A program made the translations under genes and the position numbers. 64,000 nt of DNA. Source: Deltaproteobacteria bacterium. GTDB lineage: Bacteria > Myxococcota_A > UBA9160 > UBA6930. Below the pieces are notes generated by a model that was not told where the DNA came from, did no database searches, and saw only the letters and a list, made by a program, of their open reading frames with translations. The stretch is from the NCBI GenBank assembly GCA_029261815.1, contig JAJDAQ010000061.1:1-64000 (forward strand). The letters run 5' to 3'. How positions within the stretch are numbered: the first letter of the stretch is position 1; every line of letters starts with the position of its first letter. This document shows positions 1 to 10,032 of this stretch, piece by piece.

Positions 1-101
1 GGCCCTCGGCTAGGATCCGGCCGCTGCCGGGACCCCGTCCCGCTCCCCTCCCTGCAGCGCCCTTTTTCCGGGGTTCCCACCCCGCACCCGCGGAGCGAAC
101 G

Positions 102-1253
102 TTGGCCGACTATCAGCGCATCGAGACTCAACCGGAACTCGAAGCGCTTGCCAAGGATCTGGAGAAGCAGAAGGTCGTCGCGGTCGATACCGAGGCCGAC
201 AGCTTCTATCACTACTACGACAAGACCTGCCTCGTGCAGATCGCTACGCGCAAGGGCATCTACCTGATCGACCCGCTCGCGATGGGCGGTGTCGAGTCGC
301 TGATGCCGTTGGGTCCGATGTTCGCATCGCCCGACGTGCGCAAGATCTTCCACGCCGCCGAGTACGACATCTTCGTGCTGAAGCGCGACTGCCAGTTCAG
401 CTTCGCGAACCTGTTCGACACGATGATCTCGGCGCAGCTACTGGGCTACCCCGCGATCGGACTTGCGGCGATCGCCGAGCGCCATCTCGGCCTGAAGCTT
501 CCCAAGGACGAGCAACGCTCCGACTGGTCGATTCGCCCGCTCCGCGACAGTCAATTGAAGTACGCGGCGTCTGACGTTGAGTCGCTGATCCAGCTCTGTG
601 AAGAGATGGAGAAAGCGCTCAAAAAGAACAAGCGGCGCGAATGGGCACAAGAGGAGTTCGAGGCCCTGACGCTACGCGAATGGCCCGAACGCAACTTCGA
701 CAAACTCGGCTACCTGAAGATCAAGGGCGCGCGTACCCTCGAGCCGTTCTGCCTCTCGGTTCTGCGTGAGCTCTTCCTGGTGCGGGACCGGCGCGCACGA
801 GAGATCGACCGGCCCGCTTTCAAGGTCCTGGCCAATCGTGCGTTGCTCGAGATCGCAGAGCGCCAGCCGAAGACCGAAGGCGAACTCGCCGCCATCAAGG
901 GCGTGACCGACCTCATCGTCCGGCGCATGGGGCGGGACGTGCTCGACGCGGTCGAACGCGGCACCAAGAAGAAGCACGGACCGATCCCGAAGAAGCTCAA
1001 CGAGAATGCGCCGCCGCGGCGACGGATGGATCGCGCGGCCGAGCGACGCATGGCCGTACTCAAGAAGTGGCGCGCCGAACGCGCCAAGGAACTCGAGCTC
1101 GACCCCGGCGTGCTTTGTCCGAACGCGACGCTTGAAGCCGTCGCCTGCGACGTCCCGAAGAACGCCAGCGAGATCGCTGAGATTCCGGCCGTGAAGGGCT
1201 GGTTCGCACGCGAGTTTGGCGACGAGGTCACCGCCGCGATCGCGGACGAATAG
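102..1253 (+). CDS. rnd: Ribonuclease D
   Basis: 3'-5' exoribonuclease of the DEDDy family, known to trim tRNA precursors and other small stable RNAs in the cytoplasm. The 383-residue protein has an N-terminal exonuclease domain with D29 and E31 (motif VDTEAD), D89 (motif HAAEYD) and Y154 with D158 (motif YAASD). An HRDC-type nucleic-acid-binding domain follows at about residues 215-290, and the C-terminus is lysine/arginine-rich. The start is TTG, supported by GGAG at 92-95. No ATG or GTG alternative keeps the conserved N-terminus. The gene stands alone and is followed by a strong hairpin at 1291. Family assignment is secure; the exact substrate is not shown by the sequence. Confidence 0.93.
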   Translation: MADYQRIETQPELEALAKDLEKQKVVAVDTEADSFYHYYDKTCLVQIATRKGIYLIDPLAMGGVESLMPLGPMFASPDVRKIFHAAEYDIFVLKRDCQFSFANLFDTMISAQLLGYPAIGLAAIAERHLGLKLPKDEQRSDWSIRPLRDSQLKYAASDVESLIQLCEEMEKALKKNKRREWAQEEFEALTLREWPERNFDKLGYLKIKGARTLEPFCLSVLRELFLVRDRRAREIDRPAFKVLANRALLEIAERQPKTEGELAAIKGVTDLIVRRMGRDVLDAVERGTKKKHGPIPKKLNENAPPRRRMDRAAERRMAVLKKWRAERAKELELDPGVLCPNATLEAVACDVPKNASEIAEIPAVKGWFAREFGDEVTAAIADE

Positions 1254-1290
1254 TCCACGACCCGAAACGCGCGGCTCCCCACAAAAGGAA

Positions 1291-1317
1291 AGGCCCCCCG
1301 GAACATCCGGGGGGCCT
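1291..1317. terminator. Perfect 11-bp hairpin after rnd
   Basis: An AGGCCCCCCGG / CCGGGGGGCCT stem encloses the loop AACAT. On the plus strand no T-run follows. On the minus strand the hairpin is followed by a T-rich stretch (TTTCCTTTTGT), so it would be a better intrinsic terminator for leftward transcription. It most likely insulates rnd from the next transcription unit. Confidence 0.75.
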
Positions 1318-1898
1318 CAAATCAACCTGGGGATCTGGATCCATCGAAGACAGGCAGTTGCCGTTCTGGGGAAATTGCCTTGTGTGTCTTCAGCTTCTCC
1401 ATTTCGCAGGTCTCGAAGGTGAGCGCGCCCGATGCCACCATTCGAGTCCTAGCCAGGTTGGCTCCACAGACCATTCCCATTACACGTGCCGTGCCAACTC
1501 TGCGGCCCGGGCAAAAATATCTCTCAAGTCCCCGTTTTCGCTGAGATCTTCGCGCCAACGGGGCCACTGGAGTTGGGGATCGGGGGTGCCGCCGCGTGCG
1601 GCACCCGGCCCTCGAGCCCACTCGATTCTCGGGCTCGTCGCGCCCGTGACTCCGAGAAAGTCAGCGCCAGCAGGCCTTTAGCCTCGTTCGCCACATCAAG
1701 GTGCAGCGCAGCCTGATGCGGCAGGCTTTCCGCCTAGAGATCGCTGCTGCGGTGGTCCGGCCCCTCAGCACGGGGTGCAATGTTCTGTTGACACCCCCTG
1801 CAATGCCATGTGTCATGCAGCAGGGGACTGGCAGTCACTCTGTCGGTTGATTCATTGCCGTTCGACAACGTCCGACTCTGGCCGGACATGAGGGGAAT
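1318..1898. other. Non-coding stretch between rnd and the TonB receptor
   Basis: No open frame here has a plausible start, ribosome site or recognisable product. The stretch contains a perfect 9-bp hairpin at 1584-1606 (GGGTGCCGC with a 5-nt loop) without a T-run, a small AGCC/GGCT hairpin near 1450, and a promoter at 1788-1816. A weak resemblance to a B12 box near 1660-1675 was rejected because the rest of a cobalamin riboswitch is absent. Confidence 0.5.
1788..1816 (+). promoter_or_regulatory. Sigma70-type promoter for the TonB receptor, inside an inverted repeat
   Basis: TTGACA (1788-1793, consensus -35), a 17-bp spacer and TGTCAT (1811-1816, 4 of 6 at -10). Transcription would begin near 1823 and give a leader of about 80 nt before the ATG at 1902. 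An inverted repeat CCCCTGC (1795-1801) / GCAGGGG (1820-1826) brackets the -10 region and could be an operator. The operator role is inferred. Confidence 0.6.
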
Positions 1899-1901
1899 TT
1901 G

Positions 1902-4544
1902 ATGCGCAACTTTCGATGGACCTGCGGGTTCATGTCACTGGGCTGGCTCGCCATCGCGATCACCCTGGCACTGGCTCCGCCGGCATTGGCCCAGGAGGAC
2001 GACGATGGCGACCTGCTTGGGATCGACGAGATCGTGGTCACGGCAGAACGCCGCTCCCAGTCCCTCCAAGATGTTGCGGCAACGATCAACGCCTTCTCGC
2101 TCGATGACCTAACGAAGCAGAACATCCAGGACATCTACGACCTCCAGAACGAGGTCCCTTCCCTCGTCGCAACTGGCGGCCTGCCGGCGATCACGCTGCG
2201 CGGCATCGGACAGGACACCGAGGTCCTCGGACCCGGCATCGACCCGGGCTTCCAGCTTCACATCAACGACATCTACGTGTCGCAGATCGCCGTCGCGCTG
2301 CTCGACTTCCACGACCTTGAACGGGTCGAGGTCTTGCCGGGGCCGCAGGGCACGAGTTCGGGCCGGAACTCCACCGGTGGCTCGATCAACTTCCACCACG
2401 CGCGGCCAGACCTCGAAAACCACATCGTGAAGGGCGAGTTCGAGCTCGGCTCCTACGACAAGGTCCGCGCCGGCGGCGTCGTGAACGTGCCGCTGATCAA
2501 GGATGAACTTGGCTTGCGCGTCGCATGGCTGCAGGAGTGGCCGGCGAAGCCCTACGACGTCCGTGGCCAGAACGGCCACACGCAGAAATTGCGCGCGAGT
2601 TCGATCGGTGCGGGCACCAGCATTCGCACCATCCTTCGCTGGCAGCCGACCGAAGACCTGACGACGGACTTCATCCTGTCGTGGTCCCGGGATACGAACC
2701 CCGGGTCGATCGGACGCTTCCAGAACGGAAACCCGTCGTTCGGCGCGGGTGCGAACCCCGCACTCTCGCCGCGGGCGAACTACACCGCGGCCACACCGCA
2801 GCCGAGCAACGACCTGAGCTTTCGGCAGGACCTCCAGAACAAGCAGCGCTACGAGGTGCTCTGGGGTCAGTGGATCACCACCTACGAGATGCCGAACGAC
2901 CTGACGCTGAAACTCAACGCCAACTACCAGTACTTCGACTTCGAGCTCATGGCGGACAACGACAGCTCGGACCTGCCGATCGGCTTCGGAACACTGGAAG
3001 CGACGAGTTCGACGTGGTCGGGCGAAGTCACGATCGCTTCGGGCTGGGACGGTCCGTTCAACTTCGTCTTCGGCGCGAACTATCAGACCGTGGCAGACAA
3101 GACGCGGACCACCGCGCCCGACTTCCAGGCTCAGCAGGCGTACGCGGGCTTCCAGATCGCCGACTCGTTCGCGCTCGTCGCGGGCGCCAATCCAATCACG
3201 TCGGCCCGCGTGACCGACATCTGCGGAGGGCCCTGCATCTTCCAGCCCGCGCGAGCCGGGTACGTCGGCAACTTCGATATCCGCGGTGAAACCGATACCG
3301 AGGCGCTCGGTATCTTCCTCGACGGGACCTACGAGATCACCGATCAGTGGTCCGTCACCGCCGGCGTCCGATACAGCTACACGAGCCGCGACTTCAACGA
3401 CTACGGGACACAGGCCAACCTCATCCTCGAGCCGTTCGATGCGATCACGGACAACGCAGCGTGTCTGGCAGCCGGCATTCCGGCCTTCCTCGCGCCGACC
3501 AAGGAAGCGTGTTTCGGAATCATTTCCGGACTCCTCCTGACACCGGGCTTCGTTGGTGCCGGAGGCGCTCCGGCGACGACCGCGAACACGCTTTTCCTCG
3601 CTCCGGTCGCCGGCGGTTTCGATCCCACCTCGCCCAGTTTCGGAACACAGGCCTTCACCCGCGAAGACAGCTGGAACAGCCTCACGGGACGGCTACGCCT
3701 CGAGTGGCGACCGATCGAAGACCAGCTCTTCTACCTGAGCGTTTCGACCGGCGAACGGCACGGCGGCTTCCAGTTCGTTGGCGCACCGTTCGATTCTGAA
3801 GAGATCATCGCTTACGAGTTCGGCGCCAAGAACTCGTTCCTCGATGGCCGGATGTTCCTGAACACGTCCTTCTTCTACTACGACTTCGAGAACCGCTTCC
3901 TGCAGCAGACCGAGAACAATATCCCCAGCATCTTGAATGCCCCGAGTTCCGAGGTCATGGGGATCGAGGTCCAGTGGCTCTTCGTCGTGACCGAGGCCCT
4001 TCGGTTGAACGTCAATGCCGGCTGGCTGAAGGCCGAGTTCAATGAGCGGTTCGTGACCCAGGACAACACCCCGACGCCGGGAAACCCGGACGGCTACTGC
4101 CCCTTCAAGCAGGTGGGCGACCAGTACGGCTGGGGCCCGACGTGTGACGGCGGCACCCCCCAGGACATCAATGGGAACAGCCTGCCGCGCTCGCCCGAGT
4201 TCACGGTCAGTGTTGGCATCGAGTACGTCATGGAGTTCTCGCAGGGAAACCTGACGACGCGGCTCGACTTCAGCTGGCGCGACGACTTCGACTTCCGCTG
4301 GTTCGAGAACGAGTTCGACAAGTCGGACGACTTCACGCGGACCGACATCCGGGCGCGCTGGGACCCCCACTCCGGCTGGTGGTGGGCCGAGGTCTACGTC
4401 CAGAACCTCGAGGACGACCGCGACATCCGGAACCAGGTCTCGAATACGACGACGGTTCGGCGCAACAACCACAACCCGCCGATCGCGTTTGGCCTTCGCG
4501 TCGGCTACGAGTTCCAGAACAGCGCGCTTCCCTGGGTCGATTGA
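1902..4544 (+). CDS. TonB-dependent outer-membrane receptor
   Basis: An 880-residue receptor for energised uptake of a large or scarce substrate across the outer membrane. It has a signal peptide ending near PALA-Q (about residue 31), a TonB-box-like EIVVTAERR segment, a plug domain (about 45-165, with the typical ITLRGIGQD and VLPGPQGTSSGRN motifs) and a 22-strand barrel rich in alternating aromatic residues. Paired cysteines in predicted outside loops (CGGPC; C-x13-C; two more near the C-terminus) suggest disulfides. ATG 1902 is chosen over TTG 1899 because AGGGGA (1891-1896) is correctly spaced. The next gene, a lipoprotein, overlaps its stop. The substrate is unknown; no iron or B12 regulatory site was seen. 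Confidence 0.93.
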   Translation: MRNFRWTCGFMSLGWLAIAITLALAPPALAQEDDDGDLLGIDEIVVTAERRSQSLQDVAATINAFSLDDLTKQNIQDIYDLQNEVPSLVATGGLPAITLRGIGQDTEVLGPGIDPGFQLHINDIYVSQIAVALLDFHDLERVEVLPGPQGTSSGRNSTGGSINFHHARPDLENHIVKGEFELGSYDKVRAGGVVNVPLIKDELGLRVAWLQEWPAKPYDVRGQNGHTQKLRASSIGAGTSIRTILRWQPTEDLTTDFILSWSRDTNPGSIGRFQNGNPSFGAGANPALSPRANYTAATPQPSNDLSFRQDLQNKQRYEVLWGQWITTYEMPNDLTLKLNANYQYFDFELMADNDSSDLPIGFGTLEATSSTWSGEVTIASGWDGPFNFVFGANYQTVADKTRTTAPDFQAQQAYAGFQIADSFALVAGANPITSARVTDICGGPCIFQPARAGYVGNFDIRGETDTEALGIFLDGTYEITDQWSVTAGVRYSYTSRDFNDYGTQANLILEPFDAITDNAACLAAGIPAFLAPTKEACFGIISGLLLTPGFVGAGGAPATTANTLFLAPVAGGFDPTSPSFGTQAFTREDSWNSLTGRLRLEWRPIEDQLFYLSVSTGERHGGFQFVGAPFDSEEIIAYEFGAKNSFLDGRMFLNTSFFYYDFENRFLQQTENNIPSILNAPSSEVMGIEVQWLFVVTEALRLNVNAGWLKAEFNERFVTQDNTPTPGNPDGYCPFKQVGDQYGWGPTCDGGTPQDINGNSLPRSPEFTVSVGIEYVMEFSQGNLTTRLDFSWRDDFDFRWFENEFDKSDDFTRTDIRARWDPHSGWWWAEVYVQNLEDDRDIRNQVSNTTTVRRNNHNPPIAFGLRVGYEFQNSALPWVD

Positions 4545-5704
4545 TCCCTACCGGCGCAAGACGATTGAACGCCGTCGCCCACTGGGCGGCGGCGTTCGTC
4601 GTTTCGGGCGTACTTGCGTGCGCCGGCGGCCCCGGTACCCCGGCCGCGGCACCGCAACCGGACCGGATGCCCGAACGCTCGGCGGACGCGCCCGAGACGG
4701 ACTGCGCCTGGTATGGCGATGGGGACCGCCGCGAACTCTGGTTCGGCGTTTCGTCGTTCTGGTCGGCCATGCGCCGCAACGGAGGGAATCCCGCCGCGGA
4801 CCTCGAGGTGCCCGGTGGAGTCTTCGTCGGACGTTTCGAGACGGCCACCGGCCACGTCCGCTTCGAATACCTGGCAGACGGACCTTCCGGTGTCTGGGAC
4901 GTGTTGCTTCATCCGAATGGCCGTACCTACGCCACGACGTTCTTCGATGTCGCCTGGGTCAGGCAATCCAACGGGGTCTGGGAGCGCCTCGGGCCAGAGA
5001 CCATCGGCCTGAACGAACTGGCGCCGGGCCCGGGCGGACGCATCCTGGCTTCGCGGTATGGCGGAGACGGCGGCAGCGTCGTGGTCATGGGCGAAACCGG
5101 AAGGATCCAGGCGGAATTTCCCCTGGAAACACCGGCGGGCACCTTCGCGGCCGCCAAGAGTCTCGCGTGGGACCCGGTCCGGGCTGAGATCTGGGTCAAC
5201 ACGGATCTGCTCGGACCAGAGGACGCCGACAGCGAAGGCGAAGCCGCTCACGACACGCGCATCCTCACTGCGGGCGGGCGCGAGCGTCTCCGCTTCGCGC
5301 GGCCCGAGGTCCAGTTCATGACGTTCGGCGCCGACGGCACCGGCTACTTCGCCGAAGTCGATTCCGGCCGGCTACGCCTGAGAATCCGGCCGCCTGACGC
5401 AGCGGGCTCCGTTCTGGGGACGGGCCGATGGATTGGCCTGGACGACGCGTTTGCCGGCAACGCCGACTTCGTCCAGGACCTTCGCGTAGCCGCCGACGGC
5501 ACGGCGGTGCTGACACGCTGGAGTGGACGTGTCCATGTCGTCGACCGCGCTGGCAGGGTCCGTGACCTCGACTTCCCGAGCGCCGACGGCGACCTCTACT
5601 ACACCGGCGACGTATTCGGAGACAAGGTGTGCGCCACGGTCTGCCGGACCCGGGCCGAGCCATCGCCCGCTACGTGGGTTCGTTGTCTCGATCTTCCGGA
5701 CTGA
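4541..5704 (+). CDS. Lipoprotein, SMP-30/gluconolactonase-like beta-propeller
   Basis: A 387-residue predicted lipoprotein with an n-region containing RR, a hydrophobic core and the lipobox VLAC with Cys27. Its body has repeated blade-like segments (for example DVLLHPNGRTYATTF, RILASRYGGDG, VQFMTFGADGTGYF, DLRVAADGTAVL) typical of SMP-30-like six-bladed propellers. TTG 4541 overlaps the receptor stop by four bases (TTGA) and gives a charged n-region. TTG 4565 is the alternative but leaves no positive charge before the hydrophobic core. Tight coupling to the TonB receptor suggests a periplasmic partner that binds or processes the imported substrate, which is an inference. Enzymatic residues were not identified. 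Confidence 0.7.
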   Translation: MIPTGARRLNAVAHWAAAFVVSGVLACAGGPGTPAAAPQPDRMPERSADAPETDCAWYGDGDRRELWFGVSSFWSAMRRNGGNPAADLEVPGGVFVGRFETATGHVRFEYLADGPSGVWDVLLHPNGRTYATTFFDVAWVRQSNGVWERLGPETIGLNELAPGPGGRILASRYGGDGGSVVVMGETGRIQAEFPLETPAGTFAAAKSLAWDPVRAEIWVNTDLLGPEDADSEGEAAHDTRILTAGGRERLRFARPEVQFMTFGADGTGYFAEVDSGRLRLRIRPPDAAGSVLGTGRWIGLDDAFAGNADFVQDLRVAADGTAVLTRWSGRVHVVDRAGRVRDLDFPSADGDLYYTGDVFGDKVCATVCRTRAEPSPATWVRCLDLPD

Positions 5705-5720
5705 GCGCTATCCTGCGCGC

Positions 5721-7022
5721 GTGTTCGCCCAACGCCGCCAGCGCTTTCTCGAGAGCATGGGCCCCGGCGCCGCCGCCCTGATCCAGGGAGCCGGCCTCGC
5801 GACCCGCTCGAATGACACCGAGTACCCGTTCCGACAGGACTCGGACTTTCACTACCTGACGGGGTTCGACCATCCGAACGCGGTCGCCGTCCTGCGAACC
5901 GATGCCGGACCGGCCTTCACGCTCTACGTCGAGCCGCGCGACCCCGAGATGGAAACCTGGAACGGCTTCCGCCCGGGCACCGAAGGCGCCGTCGCCGACT
6001 TCGGTGCAGACGAAGCACACCCGATCACATCGCTGCCGGAAAACCTCGGCGAAGTGCTGCGCGGCGTGGACCGGCTCTTCCACGTGCTCGGACGAGACAC
6101 GGCGCTCGACGCGCGCATCTCGGAACTCCGCGAGCAGATGCGACGCGGCTCCCGCGCAGGCGCCATCCCGCCGGAGGAAATCGTCGACCCCCGCCAGACA
6201 CTGCACGAGATGCGTTTGCGCAAATCTCCCGACGAGGTCGAGATACTCCAGCGTGCCGCCGACATCACCCTCGAAGCCCACCACGAGGCCGCAAAGCTCA
6301 GCCATGGCGGACGCATGGAATACGAAGTGCAGGCCGTCCTCGACTACACCTTCCGTCGGCGCGGTTCGGCGGGGCCCGCGTACGGCAGCATCGTTGGGGG
6401 CGGCGCCAACGCCACGGTGCTCCACTACGTCCAGAACGACCAACCCCTCGTCGACGGCGAGCTCCTGCTCATCGACGCTGGCTGCGAACTCGAAGGCTAT
6501 GCGTCGGACGTCACGCGCACCTATCCGATCGGCGGAACTTACTCACCAGCGCAACGCGAGGTCTACGACATCGTGCTCGAGGCCCAGTCCGCCTCGATCG
6601 AAGCCGCTCTCCTCGGCGGAATCCTCCCGGACGTTCACAACGCGTCGGTCCGAGTCCTGACCCAGGGCATGATCGACCTCGGGCTCCTCTCGGGCAGCGT
6701 TGACGAAGCGGTCGAGAAAGAGTCCTATCGCAAGTACTACATGCACGGGACGTCGCACTGGATTGGCCTCGATGTCCACGATGCCGGCGTCTATACCCGC
6801 GACGGACAGCCCCGTAGGCTCGAGTCGGGCATGCTCTTTTCCGTCGAACCCGGCCTCTACATCACGGCCGACGACGAAGCTGCGAAACCCGAGTTGCGCG
6901 GCGTGGGCATTCGCATCGAAGACGACATCATCGTTACGGACGACGGTCCGATGAATTTGACCGAGGCGATCCCCAAGGACGCCCCTGCCGTTGAAGCCTG
7001 GGTACGCGAAGGCCTCGAATAG
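5721..7022 (+). CDS. pepP: Xaa-Pro aminopeptidase (aminopeptidase P, M24B)
   Basis: Cytoplasmic metallopeptidase that removes an N-terminal residue preceding proline. The 433-residue length fits the long PepP form. The N-terminal creatinase-like domain includes the conserved [13 protein letters not shown] segment. All five dinuclear metal ligands are visible: D252, D263, H346 (in [14 protein letters not shown]), E376 (SVEPG) and E400 (IRIEDD). GTG 5721 is chosen because homologues start at VFAQRRQRF; the open frame continues upstream inside the lipoprotein gene. It lies 16 bases after that gene, so co-transcription with the receptor unit is likely. Confidence 0.93.
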   Translation: MFAQRRQRFLESMGPGAAALIQGAGLATRSNDTEYPFRQDSDFHYLTGFDHPNAVAVLRTDAGPAFTLYVEPRDPEMETWNGFRPGTEGAVADFGADEAHPITSLPENLGEVLRGVDRLFHVLGRDTALDARISELREQMRRGSRAGAIPPEEIVDPRQTLHEMRLRKSPDEVEILQRAADITLEAHHEAAKLSHGGRMEYEVQAVLDYTFRRRGSAGPAYGSIVGGGANATVLHYVQNDQPLVDGELLLIDAGCELEGYASDVTRTYPIGGTYSPAQREVYDIVLEAQSASIEAALLGGILPDVHNASVRVLTQGMIDLGLLSGSVDEAVEKESYRKYYMHGTSHWIGLDVHDAGVYTRDGQPRRLESGMLFSVEPGLYITADDEAAKPELRGVGIRIEDDIIVTDDGPMNLTEAIPKDAPAVEAWVREGLE

Positions 7023-7075
7023 CCTTCGCCTCACGCGCGAAAGCGCCGCCCCACGAACCAACAAAGAGGAAGCCC

Positions 7076-9016
7076 GTGGCCGACATCGAATCCCTGCTCA
7101 AGGAAAAGCGCGTCTTCAAGCCCAGCCCGGAGTTCCGGAAGCAGGCGAACTGGAACAAGAAGGATGTCCGCGAGTTCCGGAAGTCCGGCGAGAAGCCCGA
7201 GCGCTTCTGGGCCAAGATGGCGAAGGAGAACCTCGACTGGTTCACGCCCTGGAAGAAGGCCCTCGAGTGGAAGGCCCCGAATGCCAAGTGGTTCGCGGGC
7301 GGAAAACTGAACGTCTCCTACAACTGCGTCGATCGGCATGCGAACAGCTGGCGCAAGAACAAGGCAGCGATCATCTGGGAGGGAGAGCCCGGAGATACGC
7401 GCGTCATCACCTACGGGGAGCTGCACCGCGAAGTCCAGCAGTTCTCGAACGTCTTGAAGAGCCTCGGCGTCAAGAAGGGCGATCGCGTCGCACTCTACAT
7501 GCCGATGGTCCCGGAGTTGGCGATCGCGATGTTGGCGTGCACCCGCATCGGCGCCCCCCACTCGATCGTGTTCGGCGGTTTTTCGGCAGAGTCCCTTCGA
7601 GACCGCATCAATGATGCCGGGGCCAAGGTCGTCGTCACGGCCGACGGCGGGTACCGGCGCGGCGAACCCTTTGCCCTGAAGCCCATGGTCGACGAGGCCT
7701 GCGAGGCGACGCCGACCATCCAGGCCATCGTGACCGTCAAGCGAACGGGCGAGCCCACCGCGATGAAGGACGGCCGAGACGTCTGGTGGCACGACGCGAT
7801 GGCGACAGCTTCCGCCAAGTGCCCGCCGGCCAAGCTCGACGCGGAGCACCCGCTCTTCATCCTCTACACGAGTGGCACAACGGGAAAGCCCAAGGGAATC
7901 CTGCATACCACCGGCGGCTACCTGACCCACGTCACGACGACGGCCAAGGCGATCTTCGATCTCAAGGACGAAGACGTCTATTGGTGCACGGCCGACATCG
8001 GCTGGATCACGGGCCACTCGTATGTGGTCTACGGAATTCTCGCAAACGGCGCGACGACGGTGATGTACGAAGGGACGCCGACGCATCCGGGGCCCGATCG
8101 CTTCTGGGACATCATCGAACGCTGGGGCGTGACCATTTTCTATACCGCCCCGACCGCCATCCGTACCTTCATCCGGCTGGGCGACGAGCACCCGAAGGGA
8201 CACGACCTCTCGTCGCTGCGATTGCTAGGCAGCGTCGGCGAACCGATCAACCCGGAGGCCTGGATCTGGTACAACAAGGTGATCGGGAATCGGAAGTGCC
8301 CGATCGTCGACACGTGGTGGCAGACAGAAACCGGCGGAATCATGATCACGCCGCTTCCGGGCGCGGTCGATACCAAGCCCGGCTCTGCGACCCTGACGTT
8401 CCCCGGCGTCCATGCCGCGATTCTCGATGAGGACGGCAATGAGGTAAAGCCGCCCGATGGCGGCCTGCTCGCAATCACCAAGCCCTGGCCCGGCATGCTC
8501 CGCGGGATCTGGGGTGACAAGAAGCGCTTCAAGGAGACCTACTGGTCCAAGTGGAAGGGAACCTACTTCCCCGGCGATGGCGCCCACCGCGACAAGGATG
8601 GCTACTTCTGGATCATGGGCCGCATCGACGATGTCATGAACATCTCGGGCCACCGGATCGGCACGATGGAAGTCGAGAGCGCCCTGGTCTCTCACGACGA
8701 TGTCGCTGAGGCAGCGGTCGTCGGCCGACCGGACGAGATCACGGGAACGGCCATCGTCGCCTTCGTCACCCCTCGCGGTGGCATCAATGCAGACGAGGCG
8801 ATGAAGAAGACACTGCTAGGGCATGTAACGAAGGAGATTGGCGCCATCGCGAAGCCGAAAGAGATCCGCTTCACCGACGCACTCCCCAAGACGCGCTCTG
8901 GCAAGATCATGCGTCGCCTGCTCCGCGACATCGCGGAAGGGAAGGAGTCCGTCGGCGACACCACGACCCTCGAGGACTACAGCGTGGTCGCGAAGCTCCG
9001 AGCGGACGACGACTAG
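7076..9016 (+). CDS. acs: Acetyl-CoA synthetase (AMP-forming)
   Basis: Converts acetate, ATP and CoA to acetyl-CoA, AMP and PPi. The protein is 646 residues, the normal Acs length. It contains the ANL-family loop [11 protein letters not shown], the WWQTETGG motif and the C-terminal hinge [15 protein letters not shown]. The [11 protein letters not shown] motif contains the catalytic lysine (K610), the site that Pat/Sir2-type systems acetylate in other bacteria. GTG 7076 is supported by AGAGGAAG just upstream. A 7-bp GC hairpin (9031-9047) follows the stop. It stands between pepP and the MOSC gene in the same direction. Confidence 0.95.
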   Translation: MADIESLLKEKRVFKPSPEFRKQANWNKKDVREFRKSGEKPERFWAKMAKENLDWFTPWKKALEWKAPNAKWFAGGKLNVSYNCVDRHANSWRKNKAAIIWEGEPGDTRVITYGELHREVQQFSNVLKSLGVKKGDRVALYMPMVPELAIAMLACTRIGAPHSIVFGGFSAESLRDRINDAGAKVVVTADGGYRRGEPFALKPMVDEACEATPTIQAIVTVKRTGEPTAMKDGRDVWWHDAMATASAKCPPAKLDAEHPLFILYTSGTTGKPKGILHTTGGYLTHVTTTAKAIFDLKDEDVYWCTADIGWITGHSYVVYGILANGATTVMYEGTPTHPGPDRFWDIIERWGVTIFYTAPTAIRTFIRLGDEHPKGHDLSSLRLLGSVGEPINPEAWIWYNKVIGNRKCPIVDTWWQTETGGIMITPLPGAVDTKPGSATLTFPGVHAAILDEDGNEVKPPDGGLLAITKPWPGMLRGIWGDKKRFKETYWSKWKGTYFPGDGAHRDKDGYFWIMGRIDDVMNISGHRIGTMEVESALVSHDDVAEAAVVGRPDEITGTAIVAFVTPRGGINADEAMKKTLLGHVTKEIGAIAKPKEIRFTDALPKTRSGKIMRRLLRDIAEGKESVGDTTTLEDYSVVAKLRADDD

Positions 9017-9030
9017 CGAGAGCGACTGAG

Positions 9031-9047
9031 CCGGGCGTTTCGCCTGG
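9031..9047 (+). terminator. Possible weak terminator after acs
   Basis: CCGGGCG, TTT loop, CGCCTGG: a 7-bp stem with one G-T pair, followed by TCATCTCC rather than a T-run. It may only attenuate read-through into the MOSC gene. Confidence 0.35.
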
Positions 9048-9075
9048 TCATCTCCAGCGCGCCAGGAATACCTCC

Positions 9076-9933
9076 ATGACTGCAAGACTTCAAGGAATCC
9101 ACCGGTACCCGGTCAAGAGCCTACTTGGCGAGGATCTCCCATCGGTGACGCTAGGCCAGAGTGGGATTCCGGGTGACCGTGCCTGGGCGACCCGCGACGA
9201 GGTGCGCGGCGGAATTCGCGGCGCGAAGAAGATTCCGGAGTTGATGGCGCTACGTGCTCGTTATGCGGAAGAACCCAAGCTCGATTCTCCGGCCCCGGCC
9301 GCCGAGATCACGGCCCCCTCCGGCGAGCGATTCCTGACGAACGACCCCGATGCCGCGAGCAAGCTCAGCCAGGCGATCGGGCACGAAGTCACGCTCTGGC
9401 CGCTCCTCCCGGCGGACCAGCTCGAGCACTACAAGCGTGGCGCACCCGATGACCCGGACTTCATGGCCGAGCTGCGCGCCACGTTTGCGCGCGAGCCGGA
9501 TGAGCCGTTGCCCGACCTGGGCGCCTTTCCACCCGAGATCCTGCAGTACGAGTCGCCTCCCGGGACATACTTCGACGCGTACCCGCTGCTGATCATCTCG
9601 ACCGCATCGCTCCGTTCGATGCAGGCGGTGTCCGGCGAATCCCAGATCGACGTGCGGCGCTTTCGGCCGAATCTCGTGGTCGACCTTGACGAAGAAGCCG
9701 GCTTTCCGGAAGAAGCCTGGAACGGGAAGCCGGTCCGGATCGGAGGCGCTGTCGTCCAGATCGAAATGGTCTGCCCGCGCTGCGTGATGACAACCCACGG
9801 CTTCGCCGACCTCCCCAAGGACCCCAAGATCATGCGATCCCTGGTCCAGAACAACGGCGGCAACCTGGGGGTCTATGCCAGCGTGCTGGAAGCGGGATCG
9901 GTGAAACTGGGCGACGCCGTCGAAGTCTCCTGA
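9076..9933 (+). CDS. MOSC domain protein (YcbX/MOSC-N type)
   Basis: A 285-residue protein with an N-terminal beta-barrel (IHRYPVKSLLGEDL...GDRAWA) and a C-terminal MOSC domain containing the conserved CPRCVMTTHGFADLPKDP cysteine segment. MOSC proteins carry sulfur or molybdenum-cofactor ligands; YcbX-like members work in N-hydroxylated base-analogue detoxification with a redox partner. No fused ferredoxin domain is present here. ATG 9076 was chosen, with CAGGAA upstream. Its physiological substrate cannot be inferred from context. Confidence 0.85.
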   Translation: MTARLQGIHRYPVKSLLGEDLPSVTLGQSGIPGDRAWATRDEVRGGIRGAKKIPELMALRARYAEEPKLDSPAPAAEITAPSGERFLTNDPDAASKLSQAIGHEVTLWPLLPADQLEHYKRGAPDDPDFMAELRATFAREPDEPLPDLGAFPPEILQYESPPGTYFDAYPLLIISTASLRSMQAVSGESQIDVRRFRPNLVVDLDEEAGFPEEAWNGKPVRIGGAVVQIEMVCPRCVMTTHGFADLPKDPKIMRSLVQNNGGNLGVYASVLEAGSVKLGDAVEVS

Positions 9934-9967
9934 TCGATCGAACGCGGGAAACTCACTGACGATCGTC

Positions 9968-9973
9968 TATGAT
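9968..9973 (+). promoter_or_regulatory. Candidate -10 element before the amidohydrolase
   Basis: TATGAT matches five of six -10 positions in otherwise GC-rich sequence, about 60 bases before the gene. The -35 position (9945-9950) is poor, so another sigma factor or an activator may be needed. Confidence 0.35.
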
Positions 9974-10032
9974 TTTCAGCCCGGGTTGGCTCCACACCCC
10001 ACCCGCCCTTCCCCGACGACCCCGGAGACGCC

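Noticed and set aside
1584..1606. The 9-bp hairpin as a terminator or small RNA.
   Set aside because: No T-run, promoter or gene partner could be tied to it.
1560..1680. Possible cobalamin riboswitch before the TonB receptor (GCCACTG and a B12-box-like CCAGCAGGCCT).
   Set aside because: The upstream core (GGTGnAAATCC, CCCGCnACTGT) is absent and the B12 box matches poorly.
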